The notes under the pieces were generated by a model that saw only the letters and a program-made list of their open reading frames with translations, was not told where the DNA came from and ran no database searches. The translations under genes and the position numbers were made by a program. A DNA stretch of 64,000 nucleotides. It comes from Microvelia longipes (Eukaryota; Arthropoda; Insecta; Hemiptera; Veliidae). The DNA is taken from contig JACMZG010001908.1 in the NCBI GenBank assembly GCA_018340805.1, positions 12,091,235 through 12,155,234 of the forward strand, read 5' to 3'. Shown piece after piece: positions 32,319 through 42,399 of this stretch; position 1 is the stretch's first letter, and every line of letters starts with the position of its first letter.

Positions 32319-34552
32319 GTTGCATCAAGAACTCACGTTAAAAGAATACATCAAATAAAAGTATTTCTTAATAGACTCCCTTCAATCGCTAGATAGAGTA
32401 AATAGGGAAACATTCGCACGCTAAGTATGATAAGAATATACATTGCATAGAAGGCTAGCTTCGCCCGCTATAATTACTTATCTTTAAAATTTAAGATAGT
32501 ACTAAGGCTCGCTTCGCTCGCTAGTTAACGTATATTTGCAATAAGACGTAGTAAAAAAGGCCCGCTTTGATCGCTAGTGTGTGCATGTTTATAATAATAG
32601 ATATTAAATTAGGGCTCGCTTTGCTCGCTAGATTGCGTGTGTTTGGAATTTATACATTGTAAAGAAGGCTCGCTTCGCTCGCTAGGTTGCGCATGCTTAT
32701 AATAAAAGACATTAAAATAGGGCTTGCTTCGGTCGCTAAATTTCGTATGTATAAAATTTAACATAGTAAAGAATGTTAAATTCTTACTAACGCTTCGCTC
32801 GCTAGATTGCGTATATTTATAATAATACATAGCAAAAAAGGCTCGCTTCGCTCGCTAGAGTGTGCATTTTTATAATAATACAAAGTAAAATAGGCTCGCT
32901 TCGCTCTCTAGATTGCGTATATTTATAATAATATAAAGTAAAGAAGGCTCGCTTCGCTCGCTAGAATGTGCATGTTTATAATAATAGACAGTAGAACGGG
33001 CTCGCTTCGGTCGCTAGATTGTGTTACGGTCATTAGAGTGAGCATACTTATAATAATAGACTGTAAAAAGGGCTCGCTTCGCTCGCTAGATTGCGTATAT
33101 TTATAATAATTCATAGAAAAAAAGGCTCGCTTCGCTCGCTAGAGTGTGCATGTTTATAATAATACAAAGTAAAATAGGCTCGCTTCGCTCGCTAGATTGC
33201 GTATATTCATAATAATATTGAGTAAAAAAGGCTCGCTTCGCTCGCTAGAGTGTTGCATGTTTATAATAATAGACAGTAAAAGGGCTCGCTTCGCTCGCTA
33301 GATTGTGTATGTTTACATTTTAAATAGTAAAGAAGGCTCGCTTCGCTCGCTAGATTCCGTATATTTATAATAATATAGAGTAAAAAAGGCTCGCTTCGCT
33401 CGCTTGAGTGTGCATGTTTATAACAATAGACGGTAAAAAGGGCTCGCTTCGCTCGCTAGATTGCGTATATTCATAATAATATTAAGTAAAAAAGGCTCGC
33501 TTCGCTCGCTAGAATGTGCATGTTTATAATAATAGACAGTAGAAAGGGCTCGCTTCGCTCGCTAGATTGTGTATGTTTACATTTTAAATAGTAAAGAAGG
33601 CTCGCTTCGCTCGCTTGAGTGTGCATGTTTATAACAATAGACGGTAAAAAGGGCTCGCTTCGCTCGCTAGATCGTGTATGTTTGTGATTATACGTTGTAA
33701 AAAAAGCTCACTACGCTCGCTAGAGTTTGCATGTTTATAGTAATAAACAGTGAAAAGGGCTCGCTTCGCTCGCTAGATTGCTTATATTCATAATAACACG
33801 TACTAAAAACTACTCTACTTTTTAAGAGCTTTCAAACGATATACAGCACGATTTTTTCGCTTAAAATTATTTTTTACGGTCCGCCATATTTCCCGCCAAT
33901 TTGAAAATATTTTTGGGAATATTACCAAAAACTATACAGCTTTGACACATGGTCAATTTTACATGTATACAAGTATCTAGAATCTAGAGTATATTACAAT
34001 TTATCTTTCTCATGTAAATACTTACAAACTTTGTAAAAACTAATTTTTATTCACAATTATGGCCGCCATGTTGAATTTATCGAAATTTAGTATATAACAC
34101 GTTTTGTTCTATATCTCAAGAGCTTTTCAACGATATATTACTCGAGTTATTCCTTTAAAGTTAATTTTTTGAGTTCATAATTTTTGCCGCCATTTTAAAA
34201 TTTTGTAAAAAAAAATTAAAATTTTGACCATGAGACATATATTTACTTTTTCTACTCTTTAAGAGCTTTAAAACGATATGCAACATGAATTTTTCGCTTA
34301 AATTTTTTTTTTATCCGGTCCGCAATAATGGCCGCCATTTTGAAAATATTTTTTGGAATATTACCAAAAACTATACAGCTCTGACAAATAGTTAGTTTTA
34401 CTAGTATACAAAATTTTATCAAAATCGTAATTTTTACGGCAGTTATCGCGACACGTACAAACAAACACACAAACAGACAAACATACAAACATACAAACAA
34501 ACATACGCGCCGTCCCAATCGTCTGTAATGTAAGAACTCACTTACGTTCGTT
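32319..34552. mobile_element. Composite insertion with internal GCTCGCTTCGCTCGC array
   Basis: Three parts. (1) 32,440-33,790: about 25 units of ~54 bp. (2) 33,812-34,430: three diverged copies of a ~215-bp block with 'aagagctttcaaacgatata' and 'taatggccgccattttgaaa'. (3) 34,436-34,552: 'ttatcgcgacacgtacaaac', an AAAC/CATA-rich stretch and 'aagaactcacttacgttcgttc'. 'Aagaactcacg' also appears near the left edge (32,327). No transposase is present. The (CA)AACAA stretch resembles the GT-rich stretch of D1 read in reverse, so the two may be relatives. Confidence 0.6.
32440..33790. repeat. ~54-bp array of the CGCTCGCTTCGCTCGC motif
   Basis: About 25 units, each with GGCTCGCTTCGCTCGCTAGA followed by a TA-rich spacer ('ttgcgtatatttataataat' or 'gtgtgcatgtttataataat' + 'agacagtaaa'). 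Spacer types A and B often alternate. The core CGCTCGCTTCGCTCGC is an exact mirror repeat (it reads the same 5'-3' and 3'-5' on one strand). Spacers are themselves repeated, so this is not a CRISPR array. Its minus-strand S-E-R-S-E-P frames are repeat artefacts. Confidence 0.95.
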
Positions 34553-35073
34553 CAATTACGGTAATGTAGTCAGTACTGTAATAATAGCATACATATTACG
34601 GAAATGTAATCAGTACCGTATAATAATAGCATGGAAACACTTACAGTAAAACAACAGTAACACTAAAACACTCACAGTAATTTTGCAAGTGTGTCTGCAT
34701 GGTAATAGTAGAATAAATATTACGGTTATGTAGTCAATACCGTAATAATAGCATAAATATAACGGTAATGTAGTATGTACCGTAATAACAGTATAAATAT
34801 TACGGTAATGTAGTCAGTACCGTAATAATAGCATACATATTACGGTAATGTAGTCTGTACCGTAATAATAGCATAAATATTACGGTAATGTAGTCAGTAC
34901 CGTAATAGTAGTATAATATTACGGAGATGTAGTCGGTAGCATAATAAATACTAAAGAAAGTAAGTCGTCTTATAAATTGGTGTCTTCATTTTAAATTTTC
35001 CTGTTTGATTGATTGTTTATTTCTCATCTAATGTTGTTTATGGCAAAACAAAAAAAATTAAGAAAGAACTTAC

Positions 35074-35324
35074 CCTGTCTGAACTTGGCCTCTTCTATTG
35101 GGGTAGAGCTCAGGGTGCTGACCATATCTCAAATAAACATCGAACTGCTGTTCCGCTCTCGAATCGAAACTCCAGTATGTCTGGTCAGTGAAATTATCGA
35201 CGTGAAACACTAATTTAACGAAACTAGTTTCTGAAATAAAGGTCTGAGGCTGTTCCGTTTCCCCGCAAAACACTCCCGGTTCTTTGCGGTTACTCAGTTC
35301 TGATTTTGCGTTTCCGTCGACAAT
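35074..35324 (-). CDS. Internal exon of a CUB-domain protein
   Basis: A 251-nt exon with both splice sites visible on the minus strand: acceptor TTTCTGTTTCAG ending at 35,325 and donor G|GTAAGT at 35,073-35,068. It enters in phase 0 and leaves after two bases of a codon. The 83 residues begin I-V-D-G-N-A-K and contain V-F-C-G-E-T-E-Q-P, then T-S-F-V-K-L-V-F-H-V-D-N-F and F-D-V-Y-L-R-Y-G-Q, which is the C-terminal half of a CUB domain (FCG, then a hydrophobic strand, then an aromatic closing strand). It ends H-P-E-L-Y-P-N-R-R-G. CUB modules act in extracellular adhesion and in receptor auxiliary proteins. The tail reminds me of insect Sol-1/Neto-like CUB proteins, a guess from memory. No other exon of the gene was found; D1, SINE and minisatellites occupy its introns. 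Confidence 0.8.
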
Positions 35325-35380
35325 CTGAAACAGAAAATAAAACATGATTAGAACACAGATAGAATTACTTTATAGTAACT

Positions 35381-35636
35381 AAGGTACGCACCCATCTGCC
35401 TCTCAAGCCGCGATCGTATAGTACTGAACTTCGGCACTGGAGGTCCGGGGTTCATAGCCCGGGCTATGCTATCAGTTTTTATGAATAGAATATGATGTAA
35501 AAAGATTTCGCCAACTTTAGCTTTACTTTGAGCATAGAAGATATGACCCACCCGAGGTTGTTCCCGCAGGGCAAATACCCTGAAGGGCCGAAAGACCCTA
35601 AAACGGGGCATTATTATTATTATTAAGGTTCGCACC
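35381..35636 (+). mobile_element. SINE A, copy 1
   Basis: The body 35,393-35,624 is bracketed by AAGGTACGCACC (35,381-35,392) and AAGGTTCGCACC (35,625-35,636), an 11/12 target duplication. It has a tRNA-like head: 'CAAGCCGCGATCGTATAGTA' at the box A position and GGGGTTCATAGCCC as box B. Then come the body 'atttcgccaactttagcttt', 'gacccacccgaggttgttcc', 'cgcagggcaaataccc' and an (ATT)n tail. It lies 68 bp upstream of the CUB exon acceptor, within that gene's intron, opposite in orientation. Confidence 0.85.
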
Positions 35637-35861
35637 TGCACCACGTAATAAGAATTAAATTGGGTCATCTTAAGTCACTGACTATGCCCGAAAAAATGCA
35701 GAAACCATAAGTAATATTTAGACACTTAGAGTAATAATTAGATCCTTGCTTATAATTTAGTCCCATCAAGTGCTTTGATATTACTTTTAATATACAATGA
35801 AGGTAAATGAACCTTTTAGTGTAGAGTGGGTACTAGGTAATGTTAACATAATATTGTCATA
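35637..35861. other. Intronic AT-rich sequence with no feature
   Basis: No feature beyond the presumed CUB-gene intron. Confidence 0.4.
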
Positions 35862-36550
35862 TAAACCTGCGTTTGGTCACCTACTACCGTACCGTTGGGG
35901 TGGTTTTTATGAAAGTAAAAATCAGTCCACAGAAAAATTATACAAGAAAACATAATCATATACATAATATAGTATTATAAAAGTTAGTACCTAACACAGT
36001 ACAGGCAAGAGACTTAAGTTAGTACCTTACATTGTACAGGTAAGAGACTTAAGTTAGAACCTGACACCCTACAGGCAAGCAACTAAGTTAGTCGTGACTT
36101 AATTTAGTACCTTAGATCGTACATGCAAAGGTCTTAATTTAGTACCTAACATTGTACAACCAAGGGACACAATCAAGCAAGTTAATTAACCTCCTATAAA
36201 CCTTCGTTTGGTCACCTACTACCGTGATTGAGGTGTTTTTTATGAAAGTAAAAATCAGTCCACAGAAAAATAATACAATAAATCAAAAGTTAGTACTTAA
36301 CACAGTACAGGCAAGGGACTTAAGTTAGTACCTATCACTGTACAGGCAAGATACCTAAGTTAGTGCTGACTTAAGTAAATACCTAATACCGTACAGGAAA
36401 GAGACATAAGTTAGTACTGACTTCAGTTAGTACCAAACACCGTACTTGCAAGGGACTTAAGTTAGTAATGACATAAGTTAGTACCTAATACCGTACAGGC
36501 AAGGGACTTGAGTAAGTATTTAACATAGTACAGGCAAGAGACGCAATCAA
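35862..36550. repeat. Higher-order tandem repeat: cassette plus ~36-bp units
   Basis: A ~110-bp cassette ('ggtcacctactaccgt', then 'tatgaaagtaaaaatcagtc', 'cacagaaaaa') occurs at 35,862-35,975 and 36,188-36,290. Each is followed by a run of units of the type 'aagttagtacctaacaccgt' + 'acaggcaagggactt'. The whole block is thus duplicated once. Confidence 0.85.
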
Positions 36551-38390
36551 GGAAGTTAATGGTATGGAAAAACGATACAACGGTGTAGCAAGCACTCACA
36601 AACCGAATTGTTTCATTTGGGCTTTGATCTCAATGTAATTGACAGCCCAAGCTTTGTTGACATTTACTTTTAGACAGTGGTCTTAAATATATTCAATAAT
36701 CACCCTAAAATATCCATTAAGTTCAAACCAGAAGTGAAAATATTTCAAACTAACAGATCAATATTGTAAAACGATATAAAACAAATAAAAATAATGAAAT
36801 ATGTAAATTTATAACATATTGTTTATTTTTTTAATAATATTTTATTTCTCCTTTCTATATACTTTAAGAAAAAAAGTCTAAAATCTAATTTTACCATCTG
36901 TAAAAATTGAAATTAGGCTCCAGATGATGCACCTCTTAAGAAATTTTCACTGTATAAAAATAAGGTACAGGAAATGGAGTGGGATGCGGTGAAACTCTAC
37001 CCGGGAATAATTGGGACGGTTTTCACCGGGGGAATAATACTTTATTTTATTTTATTCTCTCATTGTTTATTTCTTACTTAGAGGAATTTTTATTTTCTTT
37101 CAAATTTATTATCTTAGTTTATTATATCTTATATTTTTCAATTCTTAAAGTTTTTCCCTCTCTATTATTTTTTTTTTTATTTTTATGGGGTTTTCATAAC
37201 TTTTTTCTTTCTTCGTATACTTTTTAAAATATTTATTTCATAAAAATTTTTATAAGAAAATGTGTTAAAAAGTTTTGTTTCAGGAAGTTGACTTATTTTA
37301 AAATTACTGTTTGACTGTCTAAAAAAATTGAATTTTTTAAGAAAAAGGCTTTATTTTACTTTTGAAAAGAGCATGTAGCATAATAGGTTGCAGTAAGAGA
37401 TTAGCAAAGGAAGGCACAATAATAAAAACAATTCCTCAATAGAAAAATCACAATGAGGAATAAGCAAGAAAAATAAAGTAACAATATATTTAAATGGTAA
37501 AATAAAAATAAAATACAAAAAAAGTAAAAAATGAAATATCGCTCAAAGGGAATTCTGAAAGGATTTCTCACGAGTATTTTTTATACATTAGGACGAATAA
37601 ATGCAAAAAGAAAGAAATTTAAAAAAGATAAAAAAGTAAAAAAACATAAATATCTCATTATTTACTTCCTACTTAAGTGATAAGACGTTTTTCTTTAACA
37701 GATATAAACAAGTAGCTTAATTTACGTCAGATAGGAGCAAAGCAAAATATATATGTCAAACGATAAAGTGTGCAGGAAAATATAAGATGCAGGCTGTGCA
37801 AAGAAAACTATAATAAGATAGATAAAAATCATTATTTGTATACAAAAAAAGTAAATTATATTGGTTGCATTCAAGTTATTGTGGTAAAATGAGTTAAGAT
37901 GGGTTTTTAGTTTTTAAAAAATGGATAGTATCTTCAAGGGGAAAATCTTGAGTCAAATTTTCTCGAGTCTTGCCAAGGAAGAAAATCTACTTGACTCAAG
38001 ATTTTTCTCTTTTTCATTTATTTTCAGAAGAAGATCTCATTATTTCCTTGCAAATCCATCAACAGCTGTGATTACACTTATTTTTATTTTAGCTTTTCTT
38101 TTTTTTAACTTTTTTTTTGTTCTTATTACTTCCTTTTCTTGCTTTGAGGAAACAGATGGCTTTTGAAGGAAATGAAATGAACAAGAAAAGGTTTTTATTG
38201 TCTGTGAAATACTGCAAAGTAATGATATACAATATTATGATAAATAAAGCAAGCAATTGAAGTATAACTATTTGACAAAACAAATTATAGAATAAAAAAT
38301 TCTTGCACAGGGGTCCGCATGCCGGGCGAATTCCCGGACATTTAGAATGCGTGTTTATGTACAAATATACATTATTTAGAATAAATAAAT
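36551..38390. other. AT-rich sequence with no gene
   Basis: No gene supported. Small hydrophobic frames at 36,979-37,227 and 37,921-38,166 (+) sit in T-rich sequence without splice or domain signals. Confidence 0.5.
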
Positions 38391-38391
38391 A

Positions 38392-38454
<63 letters not shown>
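38391..38454. repeat. (TA)n tract at LINE 3' end
   Basis: About 60 bp of nearly pure TA with one phase break. It directly abuts the 3' end of the minus-strand LINE remnant. Confidence 0.9.
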
Positions 38455-38460
<6 letters not shown>

Positions 38461-38766
38461 TAATTAAATTGCTTTATTTAACAAGTAAGTACAATTCGTG
38501 TACAATTGTTATTAGTCAAATAACTTAAATGTATAAAATTACTAAAAATAGACAGAAATTACATAAAAATACATAAAAACAAACAAACTAACATAATTCA
38601 ACAATCTGACGAATAAATACACATACTAAACATGCTTAGATTAATGCAATCTTTGAATTTATAATTTAAATTTAAAAAAAGTCTGATTTTCAGAATTATT
38701 TATAAAATTAAAAGAAATCTTTTTTAAAATAATCACTTATATTGTAATTGGTTCAATGTAAGCAGT

Positions 38767-39909
38767 TCAGAAACTTATTTTAAAAAGCTTAGTGCTTTCT
38801 ATCTGCTTAATACTACTTGGTAAGTGATTATACAGTTTTATAGCTGAGTATTGCTGACTTTGCTGGTACTTAGTGGTACTGTGCTTTCTAGTCGTCAAGT
38901 CATGTCTGTTTCTAGTATTGTAAGTATGTACGTCTGAGTGTGTCTGTAGTTGGTCCAAGTTAGCTCTTATTGATTTTAAATTTTTTAATATGTAGAGTGC
39001 AGGTAAGGTTAGTATGTCAAGTTTTTTAAAAATCGGCTTACAGTGTGCCCTATGCTTTGCTTTTACGATGCACCTCAAGATTTTTTTCTGGATTCTAAGA
39101 GTTTTTTCAGCTTTGCGAGAATTTCCCCAGAAATCAATTCCATACAGCTTAGCCTCTACTAAACCATAATAAATATTAACTAGTTCATCCTCACTTAGAT
39201 AATTTCTCAAATTTTTAATAATATAATAGCTATAATTAAGTTTTTTATTGATCGACTTTATATGTACATCCCAGTCAAGCGTTTGATTAATATACAAACC
39301 TAAAAATTTTGCCTCCTTTACTTCCTTGATGATTTTATTGTTGTAAGTTAATTTTAAGTTGACTGTTTTTTCATCGGATCTATTCGGACTACCACCTAGC
39401 TTTAAGTACTCAGTTTTTGCTTCATTAAGTTTTAATTTATTTAACCTAACCCACGATTCTAGCTGTTTTAGAACATTGTTAGACTTAGTTTCTAAATTAC
39501 TGTCACTGTCAGCACTAATGATGATCGTTAAATCGTCCGCAAATAAAACTTTTATGTCTGCTTCAGTTAGGACTTCAGGTAAGTCATTTATATAAAGAGT
39601 GAACAGTAATGGACCTAAAATTGAACCTTGAGGCACTCCTCTTTTTAGGTACCCCACCTCAGATTGAAATTCCCCATTTTGGTTGTTAACAACAGTAAAT
39701 TGCTTTCTGTTTTCTAAATAAGACTTTAACAGATTATACATGTTTCCTCTTATTCCTGCACGATATAGTTTTTTTAACAAAATTTTATGATCTACTAAAT
39801 CGAAAGCTTTAGTAAGATCGATCAAAATAGCAACCGATTTTTGTCTTTTATCAATACTAGCGTACATATTGTTTGTAACTACACCGAGAGCATTTATAGT
39901 TGATTTCAT
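38767..39909 (-). pseudogene. LINE reverse transcriptase domain
   Basis: 381 open codons. RT motif A is L-I-D-L-T-K-A-F-D (about residues 29-37), motif B R-G-V-P-Q-G-S-I-L-G-P (90-100), catalytic motif C F-A-D-D (123-126), then L-N-E-A-K-T-E-Y-L (161-169) and K-F-L-G-L-Y-I (201-207). The catalytic aspartates are kept. The frame continues upstream of the first ATG to about 40,015, with N-terminal RT sequence (I-L-E-K-A-I-H-N-R, then N-C-Q-Y-G-Y-R-K), before the first frameshift. So the ATG at 39,909 is not the true start. The C-terminal part after ~310 is the usual LINE thumb/tail region. Pseudogene by truncation and upstream frameshifts. Confidence 0.9.
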
Positions 39910-39999
39910 TTTCCTATAACCATATTGGCAATTAGTAAGTACCTTAAATTTTTCTAAAAAATTGTAAATCCTATTATGAATAGCTTTCTCTAAGATTTT

Positions 40000-40506
40000 A
40001 GATATAATGGTAACATGGTTATAGGTCTGTAGTTGCCCATATCAGTAGGATTACCTTTCTTTTATCTAACGGTGTTAACTTACCTACTTTCATAATGTCG
40101 GGAACTCGCCCTTTTTAAACATACCATTAATTAAAATGTCAATGGTCTATTACGTGAGATAGTTGTTTGATAATTTTATTATTTAAAAAGTACAAATCGT
40201 AACTCCGTTTGTTTTTTAACCCTTGTATTATTTTACTGATTTCGTCCTCTTTAAAGTCATGTACGTATATTGTATTCTCTATAGTCTCTACGTTACTTAA
40301 ATAATTATTAATTTCAACTTCAGTTACATGGTCCGTCTGTACGTCAGGTAGGTCGGTATAGTACTTGTTAAAAGCGTCAGCTATCTCTAAACCGTTTGTA
40401 CATTCTGTATTATTGATATTGATTTTGCTTAGTTCCGTATTTTTAATTTCTTCGTTATTAATTTTTTTGACTACGTTCCAAAGTTCTTTGGTTGTATTAT
40501 TCTCAC

Positions 40507-40507
<1 letters not shown>
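40000..40507 (-). pseudogene. LINE linker region, frameshifted
   Basis: The 40,139-40,507 frame encodes the segment before the RT fingers (pattern L-W-N-V-V-K-K-I, F-N-K-Y-Y-T-D-L, I-I-Q-G-L-K-N-K-R-S-Y-D), typical of the region between endonuclease and RT. Between 40,000 and 40,140 the conserved G-N-Y-R-P-I block and its upstream K-K-G-E-F-P and G-K-L-T-P-L words occur in different frames, implying single-base indels. Several fall in short homopolymers, so sequencing error cannot be excluded. Confidence 0.8.
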
Positions 40508-40555
<48 letters not shown>

Positions 40556-40610
40556 TATAATATATATATGTGACAATAACCACGGAAGCCTGCGCAGTTT
40601 ATAAAGTCAT
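40508..40610. repeat. (TA)n tract plus short dispersed end sequence
   Basis: 40,508-40,569 is TA repeat. 40,570-40,605 'gtgacaataaccacggaagc' + 'ctgcgcagtttataa' matches the 3' flank of the insertion at 4,852-4,886 ('atgacaataaccgcggaatc' + 'ctacacagttta'). Confidence 0.7.
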
Positions 40611-41768
40611 GATTGGTTTTTAATAACGTCTTTATTCAGGAAGAAATTTGACTTAACTTTGCCACCCACCATCTTAACTTTACTAGTTCAACACACAAAA
40701 AGCAATCGCCACAAAAGCTCAACTAAAACGTCATAAAAGTACTTATAACGGATTTTCATCTATGATGAAATCTCTGTTTAGATTGAACACAATACTTTTT
40801 CTACATATTTTTGATAGAAGGTGAGAAAAAGTGAAAAAAAACTATAATACCTTAAATAAAAAAAGAATATATGGGATGGAATAAAAGAACAAAATAAAAA
40901 CTTTTGGTTAAGTATTGAATGAACATTAGAAAAACTGTAACAGCTCTTGTGATTTTCTAGACACTTTCCTTCCAGACTTTTCTGACAAAACTCAAGTTTC
41001 TTAAAAACGAGATAGGACACAAAAAATTTAAAAACCCAGAAAGATTATCAGTTTTCTAGAAACTTGTTTAAAACTCAAACTAAACTGACATTAGGCCTTT
41101 TTCTTTAGTTTTGTTTTAATGGACTCTCCAGGAGTTTTCTTGTTTTCGAGGAAAGGGATTTTTACCGTCATTTAATCCCATTTCTTAGGCAAATTCTTTT
41201 TAATGTTTCTTTCAGAATGTCAAATTATAAAGAGAAAAATTCACCATTTTACCACTTGTCTGCAAAACTTTTATTCGGTTTCAAAGGTTCTCTCATTTTT
41301 TTCTGCTGTTTCGTTTAATAGTTGGAAAATTTTATAAAAGCAACCATAAAGAAGAATAAATTAGACTTAGATAAAGTTGTTAAATAAAAGTTTATCTTAA
41401 GTGTTATTGATATGTTTGTGACTGTTCTCAACATTATGACATTGTATTTAAGGAAGTTTTTAACAGTCTAATTATCTAAAATTAGTTAAAAAAAAACCGA
41501 AAAATATATCGTCTTCTAAATACACTTATAATTTAAATACACGTATACACATATATACAAAATTTTTTTAAATTCAGTATATTATTGGTCAGACGTGAGG
41601 TTGATTGGGCTTATAAACTATAAGCACGATCAAATAAATTGTCTAGCTTTTGTAAATTTTTGCTGAGTCATTATCGTGAGTCTAAAATTAGTAATTAAAA
41701 AAACGAAAAGAACATCGACTTCCAAATGCTACAATCACATTATCTGTGCGCTGTAAAAATATATTAAA
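40611..41768. other. AT-rich sequence with no feature
   Basis: No gene or repeat supported. Confidence 0.5.
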
Positions 41769-42083
41769 CATAGAAATATTATTACTAGAGAGGTCCTATA
41801 AGTTAAATTTTGAAACATGGGAAAAGTAACCTGACCACCTTAATACCATCATATAATCTGTACGAACTTCCTGTAACCTATAAAGAAGAATGTTAAAAAT
41901 ATAAATCAAAACACGAACAATGTGCGGGAAGCTGACAACAATTGATTTATAACCTTCACTCACTCTTGAAGGAGGTTTTATTAATGAGGTTACACACACA
42001 GAGCCCCTGAGAGCCCCAAAACCATGTTTCAGGCCTCTCAATGTATTGAGATAGACTATGCCCCCTCTAGTATAATCTCTATG
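41769..42083 (-). mobile_element. M-family MITE, minus strand
   Basis: Termini CATAGAAATATTATTACTAGAG and CTCTAGTATAATCTCTATG. Flanking 8-mers ATATTAAA (41,761-41,768) and ATATTAGT (42,084-42,091) match at six of eight. Family landmarks are present in reverse ('gtgcgggaagctgacaac', 'cagagcccctgagagcccc'). The following 42,084-42,130 is a short TAGTA repeat. Confidence 0.85.
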
Positions 42084-42130
42084 ATATTAGTATAGTAGTA
42101 GTATAGTATTAGTATAGTAGTAGCATTTTA

Positions 42131-42399
42131 TAATCAAAAGAGTTATGGAAATTTTGAGAGTTTGATTTATGTAATATGTTTTCTTTAAATACGATAGAAA
42201 AAATTAAATTTAATTGTGTTTTATAGAAACGTCTATAACCTTTTATAGGAAACTTATATAAACCTCACAATATAGATATATTCTTGATCAGTGAGCCTCC
42301 CCCCCCCCTTCCAAAAATTCACCTCCCCCCACTCGGAAAAATTCGCTAAAACACCAGTTAACCCTAACTAACCCCCCCCCCCCCCCCATGAGCACAACC
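42131..42399. other. Segment with long C-runs
   Basis: Contains a 10-nt C-run near 42,300 and a 16-nt C-run at about 42,372-42,387, the latter 13 bp left of the inverted-terminus element. No gene. Confidence 0.6.

Larger units (their letters stand above)
32205..34950. repeat. ~40-bp minisatellite split by a 2.2-kb insertion
   Basis: The unit is 'attacggtaatgtagtcagt' + 'accgtaataatagcataaat'. It occupies 32,205-32,318 and resumes at 34,553-34,950, also with a shared flank 'cacagtaattttgcaagtgt'. The segment 32,319-34,552 is foreign to the array. Confidence 0.88.
38455..40507 (-). mobile_element. Non-LTR retrotransposon remnant (Jockey/CR1-like)
   Basis: The element carries, from its 5' side at 40.5 kb, a linker region, then reverse transcriptase, then a ~310-bp 3' UTR. 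No endonuclease domain is visible, so the copy is 5'-truncated; it starts exactly at a (TA)n tract and ends at another one. The reading frame is broken by at least four single-base frameshifts between 40,000 and 40,140. The copy is dead. By RT motifs and the C-terminal Y-N-T-R-N-R...L-Y-N-H-L-P-S-S-I-K pattern it fits the Jockey/CR1 group; the exact clade is not assignable by eye. Confidence 0.85.

Noticed and set aside
32440..33790. Regular array of a conserved motif and similar-length spacers, like a CRISPR array
   Set aside because: The spacers are repeats of two types rather than unique sequences, units vary in length, and the genome is clearly eukaryotic.
35348..35668. 106-codon minus frame next to the CUB exon as another exon
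   Set aside because: It lies across SINE A and its target duplications, so it is mobile-element sequence.
40139..40576. 145-codon minus frame as an independent gene
   Set aside because: Its first residues are TA microsatellite and the rest is the LINE linker region, continuous with the RT after frameshifts.
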